This document shows, piece by piece, positions 24,717 through 33,063 of a stretch of 64,000 bases of DNA. How positions within the stretch are numbered: the stretch's first letter is position 1; the number at the start of each line of letters is the position of its first letter. The position numbers and the translations under genes are program-made. The DNA is from Sinorhizobium sp. A49. Lineage in GTDB: Bacteria; Pseudomonadota; Alphaproteobacteria; Rhizobiales; Rhizobiaceae. The notes under the pieces were generated by a model. It saw nothing but the letters and a program-made list of their open reading frames with translations, was not told the DNA's origin and ran no database searches. The stretch covers positions 122,211 to 186,210 of the forward strand of contig NZ_MUNW01000054.1 in NCBI RefSeq assembly GCF_002002725.1, read 5' to 3'.

Positions 24717-26208
24717 GATTGGGCTCCGAGGCGCCGAAGGCCAGTCTGGCGATTGCATCGACGCTGATCGCGTCCGAAAGTTCGCCGCCGTGCCGGCCAA
24801 AGGCCATAACCTGCACGCGATCGGCCAATTGCTCGATCTCGTCGAAGTCGGAGGATATGAGGACGATGGCGACGCCTTCGCCGGCGAGCGTGCGGATCAG
24901 CGCGTAGATGTCATTTCGCGCAGCAACGTCGACCCCACGCGTCGGCTCGTCGAGGATCAAAACCTTTGGTCCCGCCGACAGGCACTTTGCCATGAGGACC
25001 TTCTGCTGGTTGCCCCCGGAGAGACCACGGGCTGCCTGCCCGGCGCCGGTGCATTTGATGCCCATGCTGTCGCGGAAGCCGTCGAAGATCCGGCGCTCTG
25101 TCCCCGATCGCAGGAAAAACGGCAGCCGATGGATCAGATAGGACGAGACATTCCAGTAGAGCGGTGCTTCGAGGAAGAGGCCGTTCTGCTGGCGGTCTTC
25201 GGGCAGATAGACGAGGCCATGATCGATGCACGACCGTGGCTGCCTGTTCTTCAGCTCCTTGCCTTCCAGATGCACGCTCCCGGCGCTTTGTCTGCGCAGG
25301 CCGAAAAGCGTCTCGGCAAACTCCGTGCGCCCGGCACCGACGACACCGGCAAGACCGAGGATCTCTCCTGCCCGGACATCGAGGTCGATATCGCGAAAGC
25401 CCTCTCCCGACAGCCCGCGCACCGTGAGCCTCGGTTGACCGATCTGCGCCACCTTGCGCCCGGCCTTGGCGGTACCGCCGTCGGCTACAAGCTGTACACG
25501 GCTCATCGCCTCGACGATCTCAGCGTCCGTATGCTCGTCGAGCGGTCCCGAGAGCACGATGACGCCGTCCCGCAGCACACTGATGGTGCTGCAGATTTCC
25601 CGGATTTCCCGCAGCTTGTGGGAAATGAAGAAAATGCCGACGCCTTGGCCCTGCAGTTTGCGCACGCGCTCGAAAAGCGCGCTCGTCTCGAAGGGGGTCA
25701 GGGCCGAGGTCGGCTCGTCGAGGATAAGGACGCGGGCGTCCCGCACCAGGCCACGCAAGATTTCGACGATCTGCCGCTCGGCGATCTCGAGCGAGGCTGC
25801 CTGCGCATCGAGATCGACGGTAACGGCGAGCTCGGCGACAAGCGCCTCGACGCGCGGCCGCAGCGAGCGTGGTGACGGTTTCAGGCCCAGGCAGATATTC
25901 TCCAAGACCGTCTGGTTTGGCAGGATATGCGCTTCCTGCGGCACGAGATAGAGACCGAGATCCTGGGCGAGCGCCGGCGAGGCGTGCGTCAACGTCCGGC
26001 CGTTGATTTCGATCCGGCCCGAATTGGCCGGAATCAGTCCGGACATGATTTTCATCAGGCTGGATTTGCCTGCGCCGTTGCCTCCGAGAAGTGCGTGCAC
26101 CTCTCCGGCTTCGAGCGCCAGCGAGACGCCCTTCAGGACAGGCACAGCACCATAGGATTTCCAGATGTCTTCCAGAAGGGCGACCCTCCCGGCCGCTTGT
26201 TCCTTCAT
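24709..26208 (-). CDS. lsrA: AI-2 import ABC ATPase LsrA
   Basis: A 499-residue duplicated ABC ATPase. The first domain has Walker A GGNGAGKSS, signature LEIAERQIVE and Walker B VLILDEPTSAL; the second has signature LSGGNQQK and Walker B VLILDEPTRGVD. The start at 26208 follows AGGTGG at six bases; other in-frame starts at 26211 and 26226 (TTG) are less well placed. It is the first gene of the lsrACDB-aldolase operon and diverges from lsrR. Confidence 0.92.
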   Translation of the reverse strand: MKEQAAGRVALLEDIWKSYGAVPVLKGVSLALEAGEVHALLGGNGAGKSSLMKIMSGLIPANSGRIEINGRTLTHASPALAQDLGLYLVPQEAHILPNQTVLENICLGLKPSPRSLRPRVEALVAELAVTVDLDAQAASLEIAERQIVEILRGLVRDARVLILDEPTSALTPFETSALFERVRKLQGQGVGIFFISHKLREIREICSTISVLRDGVIVLSGPLDEHTDAEIVEAMSRVQLVADGGTAKAGRKVAQIGQPRLTVRGLSGEGFRDIDLDVRAGEILGLAGVVGAGRTEFAETLFGLRRQSAGSVHLEGKELKNRQPRSCIDHGLVYLPEDRQQNGLFLEAPLYWNVSSYLIHRLPFFLRSGTERRIFDGFRDSMGIKCTGAGQAARGLSGGNQQKVLMAKCLSAGPKVLILDEPTRGVDVAARNDIYALIRTLAGEGVAIVLISSDFDEIEQLADRVQVMAFGRHGGELSDAISVDAIARLAFGASEPNHA

Positions 26209-26450
26209 CATTCCCCACCTGTTCAAATGTACTCGACTGTCATCATGTGATCATAACGCCCGATTGCCGTCAATATGGTCAGCAGTACCGAACGGAAACG
26301 AATCCGGGTATTTAGGCAGAAAATGTGCAAATAAGTGCGCGAAAACAGCTGGTTGCCGAGCAATAGATTTTTTCGGAGCACAGCACCGTTGACGTATCAA
26401 ATGTTTTTGCGATACTCAAATGATCACAACAACCCAAAGGAATGGGCCGC
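26209..26450. promoter_or_regulatory. lsrA-lsrR divergent control region
   Basis: The 242-base region holds TCAAATG three times: at 26223-26229 near lsrA, and at 26397-26403 and 26416-26422 near lsrR, the last two 19 bases apart. GTATC (26394-26398) and GATAC (26411-26415) form an inverted repeat around the second copy. These are the best candidates for LsrR binding sites; none has been tested. Confidence 0.5.
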
Positions 26451-27398
26451 ATGGCTTCGGACAATGGCGAGTGGAGTTACGCGGATGCGGACGAGGAGAC
26501 CCTCACCCGCATTGCCTGGTACTACTACAATGACGGCTTGACCCAGAACGAGATCGGCGAACGGCTGAACATGTCGCGCATCAAGGTGTCTCGTCTGCTG
26601 GAGAGTGGCCGCCGTTCGGGCATTATCCAGGTGCGCATCAATTCGCGCTATCAGGGATGCCTGACACTCGAACGCGAGATCAAGGAACGCTACGGGCTGC
26701 TGGAGGCCTATGTCGTGCCACAGTTGCCCGATCAGGACCCGAGCGACCGTCTGGGCCAGGCGGCCGCCCAATTCCTCATGCAGCGCCTGCAACATGGCGA
26801 CCTCCTGGCGGTCGGCTGGGGCGCCACCGTCAGCAACACGATCCAACGTCTCGGTCATCTCGCCAACGAACGCGATATCGGCCTCGTCAGCCTGACCGGC
26901 GGCGTCGGCACCTATGTGGACGGCATGCGCACCGCCAATTGGGGTAGCAGCGTCCATCTTGTCCCCGCACCTCTTGTCGTCAGAGACCCGCAGGTTGCAA
27001 GCAACCTCTCCTCCGAGCCAGCTGTCGCCAACCTGCTCGATATGGCGCTCAACGCATCGTTTCAGCTCGTCGGCATCGGTGAGCTTTCGCCCGCCTCGAC
27101 GGTCGTGCGCTCCGGTTATGTCACTCCGGATGAAGTGGAGCCGCTGCGCCGCAAGGGTGCGGTCGGCGATATCCTTTGCCAGTTTTACAACGAACAGGGC
27201 GAGGTGCTCGATCTGCCGCTGCACGATCGCGTCATCGGGGTGAAGCTTGCGACCCTGTCGCGCGCAGAGAAAGTCGTGGCCGCGGCAGGTGGCCTGCAAA
27301 AGGTACAAGCCATCCATTCCGCCTTGCGGGGAAAATTCGTCGGCATCCTCATCACCGATGAAACGACCGCCGCCGGACTGCTCGAGATCAAGGACTGA
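26451..27398 (+). CDS. lsrR: SorC/DeoR-family AI-2 operon regulator LsrR
   Basis: A 315-residue regulator. The helix-turn-helix near 25-55 (YYNDGLTQNEIGERLNMSRI, then KVSRLLESGR) is followed by a sugar-phosphate-binding domain (GWGATVSNTI, ATLSRAEKVVAAAGG). LsrR represses lsr genes until phospho-AI-2, made by LsrK, binds. The ATG at 26451 is nine bases after AAAGGA; the ATG at 26442 touches that site and is less likely. It heads lsrRKG. Confidence 0.92.
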   Translation: MASDNGEWSYADADEETLTRIAWYYYNDGLTQNEIGERLNMSRIKVSRLLESGRRSGIIQVRINSRYQGCLTLEREIKERYGLLEAYVVPQLPDQDPSDRLGQAAAQFLMQRLQHGDLLAVGWGATVSNTIQRLGHLANERDIGLVSLTGGVGTYVDGMRTANWGSSVHLVPAPLVVRDPQVASNLSSEPAVANLLDMALNASFQLVGIGELSPASTVVRSGYVTPDEVEPLRRKGAVGDILCQFYNEQGEVLDLPLHDRVIGVKLATLSRAEKVVAAAGGLQKVQAIHSALRGKFVGILITDETTAAGLLEIKD

Positions 27399-27406
27399 GC
27401 ATTACA

Positions 27407-28969
27407 ATGAATGCAAGATATCTCCTCGCCGTCGACGCCGGCACGGGCAGCGGACGCGCCGTCATCTTCGACCACAACGGCAATCAAATCGCCAGCGCCC
27501 AGCATGAGTGGTGGCACAAGCCTGACCCGCGCTTTGCCGGCTCGATGGATTTCGATGTCGCGGGCAATTGGGCCCTTCTGGCGCGGGCGGTCCGCCGCGT
27601 CATTGCCGATGCGGGCATCCGGGCAGCCGATATTGCGGCCGTCAGCGCCACCAGCATGCGCGAAGCCATTGTCGCCTACGATCGCGATGGCCAGGAAATC
27701 TGGGCATGCGCCAATGTCGATAGCCGCGCCAACAACGAGGTGCGCGCCCTGAAGCAGGACTTTCCGCAACTCGAGGCTGAACTCTATGCCCAATCCGGCC
27801 AGACGTTTGCGCTTGGCGCCCTGCCCCGCCTGCTCTGGCTGAAACGCAACCTTCCTGATGTCTATGATCGTGTGCATCGCGTCAGCATGCTTTCAGACTG
27901 GGTGCTCGCACGGCTTTCAGGCGTGATCGCCAGCGATCCGTCCAATGGCGGCACGACCGGTCTCTACAGCCTGAAGGCGCGCAACTGGCTCCCGGATGCG
28001 ATGACACGGGCCGGCATGCGAGACGATATCTTCCCGCCGAGCGCCGAGCCAGGGACCGTGATCGGTCACGTGACGTCACAGGCAGCCGATGAGACCGGCC
28101 TGGCCGCCGGCACACCGGTGGTGATGGGCGGCGGCGACTGCCAGATCGGCGCGGCAGGTCTCGGCGTCGTCAACGAAGGTGATTGCGCCGTGCTTGGGGG
28201 CACTTTCTGGCAGCAGGTGGTCAATGTGGCGCCATCCGTTACGGATCCGTCGATGGATCTGCGCATCAACCCGCACGTCGTGACCGGTCTCAACCAGGCC
28301 GAGGCCATCAGCTTCTTCGTCGGCATCGTCATGCGCTGGTTCCGCGACAGCTTCGGCGCCGAGGAAATTGCCGCCGCCGGCAGCGGTGGCGACGCCTATC
28401 GCCTGCTCGAGCAGAAGGCGGCGCTGGTTCCTCCAGGCGCCTACGGCATTATCCCGGTGTTCTCGGACGTGATGCATTATGGAAAATGGTATCATGCGGC
28501 CCCGTCCCTGCTGAACCTCTCCATCGACCCGGAGAAATCCGGCAAGGCAGCTATCTTTCGCGCCCTGCAGGAAAACGCGGCCATTGTCGCGGCCCGCAAC
28601 CTCGCCGCCATTTTCAAGCTATCCAGCAAGACGCCTGAAAAGATCGTCTTTGCGGCCGGCGCCTCCAAGTCCGCCCATTGGTCGCAAATCCTTTCGGACG
28701 CAACCGGACTGCCGGTGGTAACACCTGTTGTCAAAGAGGCGACGGCTCTCGGCTGTGCGGCTGCAGCGGCAATCGGCGTTGGGTTCCACCGCAATTTCGT
28801 CGAGGCCGCCGAAAGCTGGGTTCGTTGGGACCGGCACTTCGAACCCAATGCCGAACACAAGGCGATCTACGACAACGCCGGCGAGCGTTGGGCCCGAGCC
28901 TACGCGCTTCAACGTCAATTGGTCGATGAAGGCGTCACCACTGCCATGTGGAAGGCTCCCGGTCTCTAA
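27407..28969 (+). CDS. lsrK: Autoinducer-2 kinase LsrK
   Basis: A 520-residue FGGY-type kinase. Its sequence follows LsrK along its length: AVDAGTGSGRAVIFD (8-22), GGTFWQQVVN, RINPHV, PVFSDVMHYGKWYHAAPSLL and a C terminus TTAMWKAPGL. It phosphorylates AI-2 in the cytosol, trapping it and creating the LsrR ligand. It starts eight bases after lsrR. Confidence 0.95.
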   Translation: MNARYLLAVDAGTGSGRAVIFDHNGNQIASAQHEWWHKPDPRFAGSMDFDVAGNWALLARAVRRVIADAGIRAADIAAVSATSMREAIVAYDRDGQEIWACANVDSRANNEVRALKQDFPQLEAELYAQSGQTFALGALPRLLWLKRNLPDVYDRVHRVSMLSDWVLARLSGVIASDPSNGGTTGLYSLKARNWLPDAMTRAGMRDDIFPPSAEPGTVIGHVTSQAADETGLAAGTPVVMGGGDCQIGAAGLGVVNEGDCAVLGGTFWQQVVNVAPSVTDPSMDLRINPHVVTGLNQAEAISFFVGIVMRWFRDSFGAEEIAAAGSGGDAYRLLEQKAALVPPGAYGIIPVFSDVMHYGKWYHAAPSLLNLSIDPEKSGKAAIFRALQENAAIVAARNLAAIFKLSSKTPEKIVFAAGASKSAHWSQILSDATGLPVVTPVVKEATALGCAAAAAIGVGFHRNFVEAAESWVRWDRHFEPNAEHKAIYDNAGERWARAYALQRQLVDEGVTTAMWKAPGL

Positions 28970-29023
28970 CCCCATTCTTCGCACGCGCCCGCGTGCCGCT
29001 CTAACGTTACCAAGGAAAACGAC

Positions 29024-29323
29024 ATGCTCATTCAGATGGTCAACATCAAGGTCAAGGAAGGCCATGCGGCCGAATTTCTCGAGGCCTTTCGCATCAACTA
29101 CGAAGGGACGCGCAGCGAGCCGGGCAACCTGCGTTTCGACGTCCTGCGCGATCCGCAGGACGAAAACACCTTTCTCATCTACGAAGTTTTTCGATCTGCA
29201 GAGGCGCTGGAAGACCATCGCAGGACCGAGCATTACAAGGAATGCGTCCGCATTATTGATCCCATTCTGGCTGGACCGCGGACCAAGGTCTACTACAACG
29301 CCGAGATGGCAGACTTTCTCTAA
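29024..29323 (+). CDS. lsrG: Phospho-AI-2 isomerase LsrG
   Basis: A 99-residue antibiotic-biosynthesis-monooxygenase-fold protein. EPGNLRFDVLRDPQDENTFL and HYKECV match LsrG. In enterobacteria LsrG isomerises the hydrated phospho-AI-2 ketone before the LsrF step. An AAGGAAAACGAC site precedes the start, 54 bases after lsrK. Confidence 0.92.
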   Translation: MLIQMVNIKVKEGHAAEFLEAFRINYEGTRSEPGNLRFDVLRDPQDENTFLIYEVFRSAEALEDHRRTEHYKECVRIIDPILAGPRTKVYYNAEMADFL

Positions 29324-29457
29324 AGCGTCCGTGCGTTCGACGCCGCGAACGTTGACCGGATGGCGCCAGCGAGGAAGGCGGCGCGGTATCCGGTATGCAG
29401 CGGCGTCGCGCCACAACCTGTGTCGCTGCGCACGACGGCTCCGAGCGATGCGTCGGA

Positions 29458-30564
29458 CTAATTCGGGGCGATCGCCCTCACTCCGGCAGAGCTGAGACCA
29501 CCGCATCGCCAGACACCATAAGCGGCGTGCGTGTCCCAGTCGTAGTAGAAGGCGGCCGTCAATCGGCCCGACGACATGAGGGTTTGAAACACTGACCGCA
29601 TCGCTGCAACCGCGTCAGCCCGTTTTCGATCGTCGAGCGGGCATGAGCGGGCGGCGTTTGCCACCCCCCACTCGGTAACCCAGCAGGGCTTGCCCCGATC
29701 CCCTGCCGCACAGAAACGAAGAAGATCACGGATATAGCCCGCAAGCTTCGGCCCTGCCTTGCGTCCCGGATAGACGTGAATGCCATAGGCGTCGACATAG
29801 CTGTCGATACCGAGCGATTTCAGGCGTGCGATCACTTCTTCCGGGTCCAGACGCTCCATGCCTCTTTGGTCTGCCTCACCGGCATTCATGTCCGAGAGGC
29901 CGGCGGAGACGACCACCGCGTTCCTGCTGTGGGCCGTCGCCTTCAACTCTTGCCTCGTAATTCTGGCAATCTCGACATAGGTCGCCAATCCACGCTCGAA
30001 GGCGTCCCGGTTGCGGATATCGGACGCGCGACGTGGTGTGACGGCGCCGGGTTCGCGAAATACGACCAGGTCACCATTGTAGGCGCTGTAATTGATTTCG
30101 TTGCCGGGCTCGACGGCCGCAAGACTGACCCCGGCGTCATCCATTCGATGAAGCGCCGCCCTGAGGTTTTCACGGTATCTCGCTGGGGCCAGGTCGGAAA
30201 GGCGGCGAATGTCCCAGATGCGTCCGAAACCCGTTCGGGCGCGCACGCCATCGGGATAGTAATCCGGGTTCGTAAGCTGGATTTCCAGCAAGATCTTCAG
30301 CCCGAGGCCGTGAGCGATTTCGACCGCGTCGATGCTCCTGTCGACCGGGGTCGACAGGGACAGCCGCACGTGCGTTGCACCGCTCGCGGCGATATCACCC
30401 AGGATTTTCCTCTGCTCATCCGGTGCCAGCCAGGCGAGATTGACTCTGTTGATACCGACAATATCGGCCAGGTTTCGATCGCGCCCGATCGCCGATCCGG
30501 GTTCGAAGGCCAGAAGTGAAAGCAGCGCGCAAAGCAGGCCTCTGCGCGCCACCACATTCCACAT
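29458..30564 (-). CDS. Exported glycoside hydrolase (clan GH-A type) of the galactoglucan operon
   Basis: A 368-residue protein starting MWNVVARRGLLCALLSLLAF, which is a signal peptide. The (beta/alpha)8 clan GH-A pattern is visible: the acid/base Asn-Glu at 155-156 (VEPGNEINYS) and a nucleophile Glu298 (CWVTEWGVANAA). It should act in the periplasm or outside the cell, perhaps trimming or editing the polysaccharide. It follows the pyruvyltransferase by seven bases and is the last gene of the wga-type operon. It may correspond to wgaF (expA6) by position; I do not claim that name. Confidence 0.75.
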   Translation of the reverse strand: MWNVVARRGLLCALLSLLAFEPGSAIGRDRNLADIVGINRVNLAWLAPDEQRKILGDIAASGATHVRLSLSTPVDRSIDAVEIAHGLGLKILLEIQLTNPDYYPDGVRARTGFGRIWDIRRLSDLAPARYRENLRAALHRMDDAGVSLAAVEPGNEINYSAYNGDLVVFREPGAVTPRRASDIRNRDAFERGLATYVEIARITRQELKATAHSRNAVVVSAGLSDMNAGEADQRGMERLDPEEVIARLKSLGIDSYVDAYGIHVYPGRKAGPKLAGYIRDLLRFCAAGDRGKPCWVTEWGVANAARSCPLDDRKRADAVAAMRSVFQTLMSSGRLTAAFYYDWDTHAAYGVWRCGGLSSAGVRAIAPN

Positions 30565-30571
30565 CCCGCGC

Positions 30572-31744
30572 TCAGATCCCAATCTGGCCGAGCACATTTC
30601 TGAAGTTGGCCTCGCAGGCCCTGTAGCGGTCGATCGCCGCCTCCGCGTCGATCTTCGACAGGAAGTTCGAGAGATAGGTGCGCTTGTCGCCTTCGCGGTT
30701 CCAGGTCCCCGCCTCGATATAGGGGAAGCCGATGAATTCCAGCATTTCACGCATGCGGTCGTCCACGGCGATCATCAGTGCGGGAACACCCGCCTGCATT
30801 CCGATGATGCAACCATGGAACCTGCGGCCGAAGCACATGTCCCTGCTCGTGGTCCAGGTGCGCCACTGGTTTGTGTCGAAGAATGCGATCAGTTCGTGCT
30901 CGCGCTGCCATTTTTCCTTGTGCTTGTATTGCGTCTCGCCCGTAATCAGTCCCCTGGCGCGATCGTAGACCGGCGTAGCATCGTCACCCGGCAGTTCCAG
31001 ATTGTAGGCGATGACTTCATCCTGGACCACGTAACTGGCAACGGATTTCGGCCCCAGCAACGCGTGCGCGTCGACGATCGTGTCGGCGACGCTGCCGAGA
31101 TATCCGCCAAAGGCGATCTTCTGCGCATCAGCCAAAGCAGGATTGGCGAGTGCCGTGAGCGAACGAACCATTTGATCGGGCGCGAAGTAAAGCGAGGGGC
31201 AACCTGTCGGCTTGACGAATTTCATCCCCTGCTCCTTCAGAAACTCCGCGGTGAAATAGCCGCGTGTCAGGAAGTAGCTTTCCCGGTTCCTGAGCACATC
31301 CAGGAACTTGAGCGTTCCGGCCGGCAGCAGTTCCTTGAGGCCTTCCTTGCGCTGGATACCAATGCCCATCACCACCACTGGCATCTTCAGCTTGGCGAAG
31401 ACTTCGGCTTCGAGATCGGCGGAATATCCGGGCCGCAGCAGGTTGGCGGAAGCAAAGACGCAGAGATCGAACTCGCGGTTTGCCTGCTCGTAAACCTCGT
31501 CCGAGGATCGGTTATTGGCCAGATGCCAGAATGGCACATAGGTGACGTCATGTCCCCGCAGGCTTTGGGCTGCCCCCTCGCCGATCAGATAGTTGCCGGT
31601 ATTGGCAATCTTCCGGACCTGGGAGAGGAAGTCCTTTTTCGCCGTCACCTCGTCGAAATAGGGACGATGGTGCACCGTCTTGCCGGCAACCGAGCCGATC
31701 GTGCGCTGCAGATACGAGGGGATCCCTGTAAGTAAGATACGCAT
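30572..31744 (-). CDS. Polysaccharide pyruvyl transferase family protein (copy 1)
   Basis: A 390-residue protein of the polysaccharide pyruvyltransferase family: NTGNYLIGEGAAQSL near the N terminus, and FGRRFHGCIIGMQAGVPALM followed by DDRMREMLEF near the C terminus. It probably transfers pyruvate from PEP to a sugar of the lipid-linked repeat; galactoglucan carries 4,6-pyruvyl groups on galactose. It is a clear paralogue of the next upstream gene. AAAGGACAGTT precedes the start. By position it may be wgaE (expA5). Confidence 0.85.
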   Translation of the reverse strand: MRILLTGIPSYLQRTIGSVAGKTVHHRPYFDEVTAKKDFLSQVRKIANTGNYLIGEGAAQSLRGHDVTYVPFWHLANNRSSDEVYEQANREFDLCVFASANLLRPGYSADLEAEVFAKLKMPVVVMGIGIQRKEGLKELLPAGTLKFLDVLRNRESYFLTRGYFTAEFLKEQGMKFVKPTGCPSLYFAPDQMVRSLTALANPALADAQKIAFGGYLGSVADTIVDAHALLGPKSVASYVVQDEVIAYNLELPGDDATPVYDRARGLITGETQYKHKEKWQREHELIAFFDTNQWRTWTTSRDMCFGRRFHGCIIGMQAGVPALMIAVDDRMREMLEFIGFPYIEAGTWNREGDKRTYLSNFLSKIDAEAAIDRYRACEANFRNVLGQIGI

Positions 31745-31788
31745 AACTGTCCTTTGAACGAGCCCTTGGGAGGATGCCAGGTTCAGCC

Positions 31789-31828
31789 AGAGCGTTTCCG
31801 GCTTGAACGAAGCCCTCGGAAACGCTCT
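31789..31828. repeat. Intercistronic palindrome between the two pyruvyltransferase genes
   Basis: AGAGCGTTTCCG and CGGAAACGCTCT form perfect 12-base arms around a 16-base loop that itself has GCTT/AAGC. The flank reads ATCTCTTTGTTTTGACGA. From memory this type of element recurs in rhizobial intergenic regions. It could limit readthrough between the two paralogues. Confidence 0.65.
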
Positions 31829-31848
31829 ATCTCTTTGTTTTGACGAAG

Positions 31849-33027
31849 TTACTGGCCGATGCCGATTTCCCGCAAAGTCGAGCGGAATGCGCGCTCGCGA
31901 TCGGAGTATCGGTCGACGAGTTCCGAAGCATTGAGCTTAGACAGATGGGCGGCAACGAATTCGCTGCGGTTCTCGGCGCCGTCGATCTCGTTGATGTCGA
32001 CCGCCGGCAAACCGGTGTAGCCGAGCATTTCGCGCATCCGGTCGTCGACCGCAACCATCAGGCTCGGCACGCCCGCCTGCATGGCGATGATCGAGCCGTG
32101 GAAGCGGCGACCCAGATTGAAGTCCATCGACGAAGCCCAGGCGCGCCATTGGTTGGTGTCGAAGAAGGTGCGCACCTGGAAAGGTTTGCCGAGCCTGTCG
32201 GCGCCGGGGTAGGCGAGATTGCCCACCATCGTGCCCGACGCGGTGTCGTAGACACGCCCCTCGGCATTGGGCTCGACGCTCATGTCGAAGTGGAGAAACT
32301 CATCCTGGACAACGTATTGCGGGACGCTGTCGCCGCCGGGCAGCGCCTTGGCATCGAGCACCGTATCCTGGTTGCCGCCGAGGTAACCGGAGAAGATGGT
32401 GCGCGCCTTGGCGACGTCGACTTCCGGCAGCTTTTTCAGCGATTTGCGCATGTTGTCGGGCATGAAGTAGACCGATGGGCAGCCCGTCGGCCGGACGAAC
32501 TTGAAGCCCTGGTCCTTGAGAAAACCTTCCGTCTCGAAGCCGCGTGTTAGGAAGAAATGCTCACGGTCCTTGAGGATGGCGAGGAGCCGCTTGGTACCCT
32601 CCGGCAGATTGTTCTCCAGGTCCTTGCGGTTCTGCTGGCCAATGCCGAGCATGACGATCGGCATCTTGAGCTTCTCGAGCACATCGGCTTCAGCATCAGC
32701 CGAAAGGCCCTTGCGCAGCAGGTTGGCGCAGGTGAAGACGCAGATATCGAAATTGGCGTTGAACTCGTCGAGGCCGACACCGTTCTTGGCGCAATTGTAG
32801 AGATGCCAGAACGGCACGTGCTTGGCATGGGGTGAAAGCGCGCGCAGCGCACCTTCGCCGATGAGGTAATTGCCGGTGTTGCTGATATTGCGCAGCTCCT
32901 GCAGAAACTCCTCTTTGGTCTCCGGTTGTTTCTGGCGCTCCGCATAGGAGACGGACAAACCGTGAGCGCCATTGACGAGGCGCGTGTAGTGACCGGGAAT
33001 ACCCGTCACGAGAATCCTTGCAGGCAT
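31849..33027 (-). CDS. Polysaccharide pyruvyl transferase family protein (copy 2)
   Basis: A 392-residue paralogue of the adjacent protein, with the same segments: SNTGNYLIGEGALRAL, PIVMLGIGQQNRKDLE, NLGRRFHGSIIAMQAGVPSL and DDRMREMLGY. AGAAAGG precedes the start. Two adjacent copies may add pyruvate to different sugars, or one may have a different ketal donor. By position it may be wgaD (expA4). Confidence 0.85.
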   Translation of the reverse strand: MPARILVTGIPGHYTRLVNGAHGLSVSYAERQKQPETKEEFLQELRNISNTGNYLIGEGALRALSPHAKHVPFWHLYNCAKNGVGLDEFNANFDICVFTCANLLRKGLSADAEADVLEKLKMPIVMLGIGQQNRKDLENNLPEGTKRLLAILKDREHFFLTRGFETEGFLKDQGFKFVRPTGCPSVYFMPDNMRKSLKKLPEVDVAKARTIFSGYLGGNQDTVLDAKALPGGDSVPQYVVQDEFLHFDMSVEPNAEGRVYDTASGTMVGNLAYPGADRLGKPFQVRTFFDTNQWRAWASSMDFNLGRRFHGSIIAMQAGVPSLMVAVDDRMREMLGYTGLPAVDINEIDGAENRSEFVAAHLSKLNASELVDRYSDRERAFRSTLREIGIGQ

Positions 33028-33063
33028 GCAATCGACCTTTCTGCTTAAAAAACTGGCGTGGGC

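Noticed and set aside
20315..29323. Assignment as a rhamnose (rhaSTPQ-like) uptake operon
   Set aside because: The aldolase and ABC layout suggest it, but LsrB, LsrK and LsrG segments match the AI-2 system much better and the rhamnose isomerase/mutarotase genes are absent.
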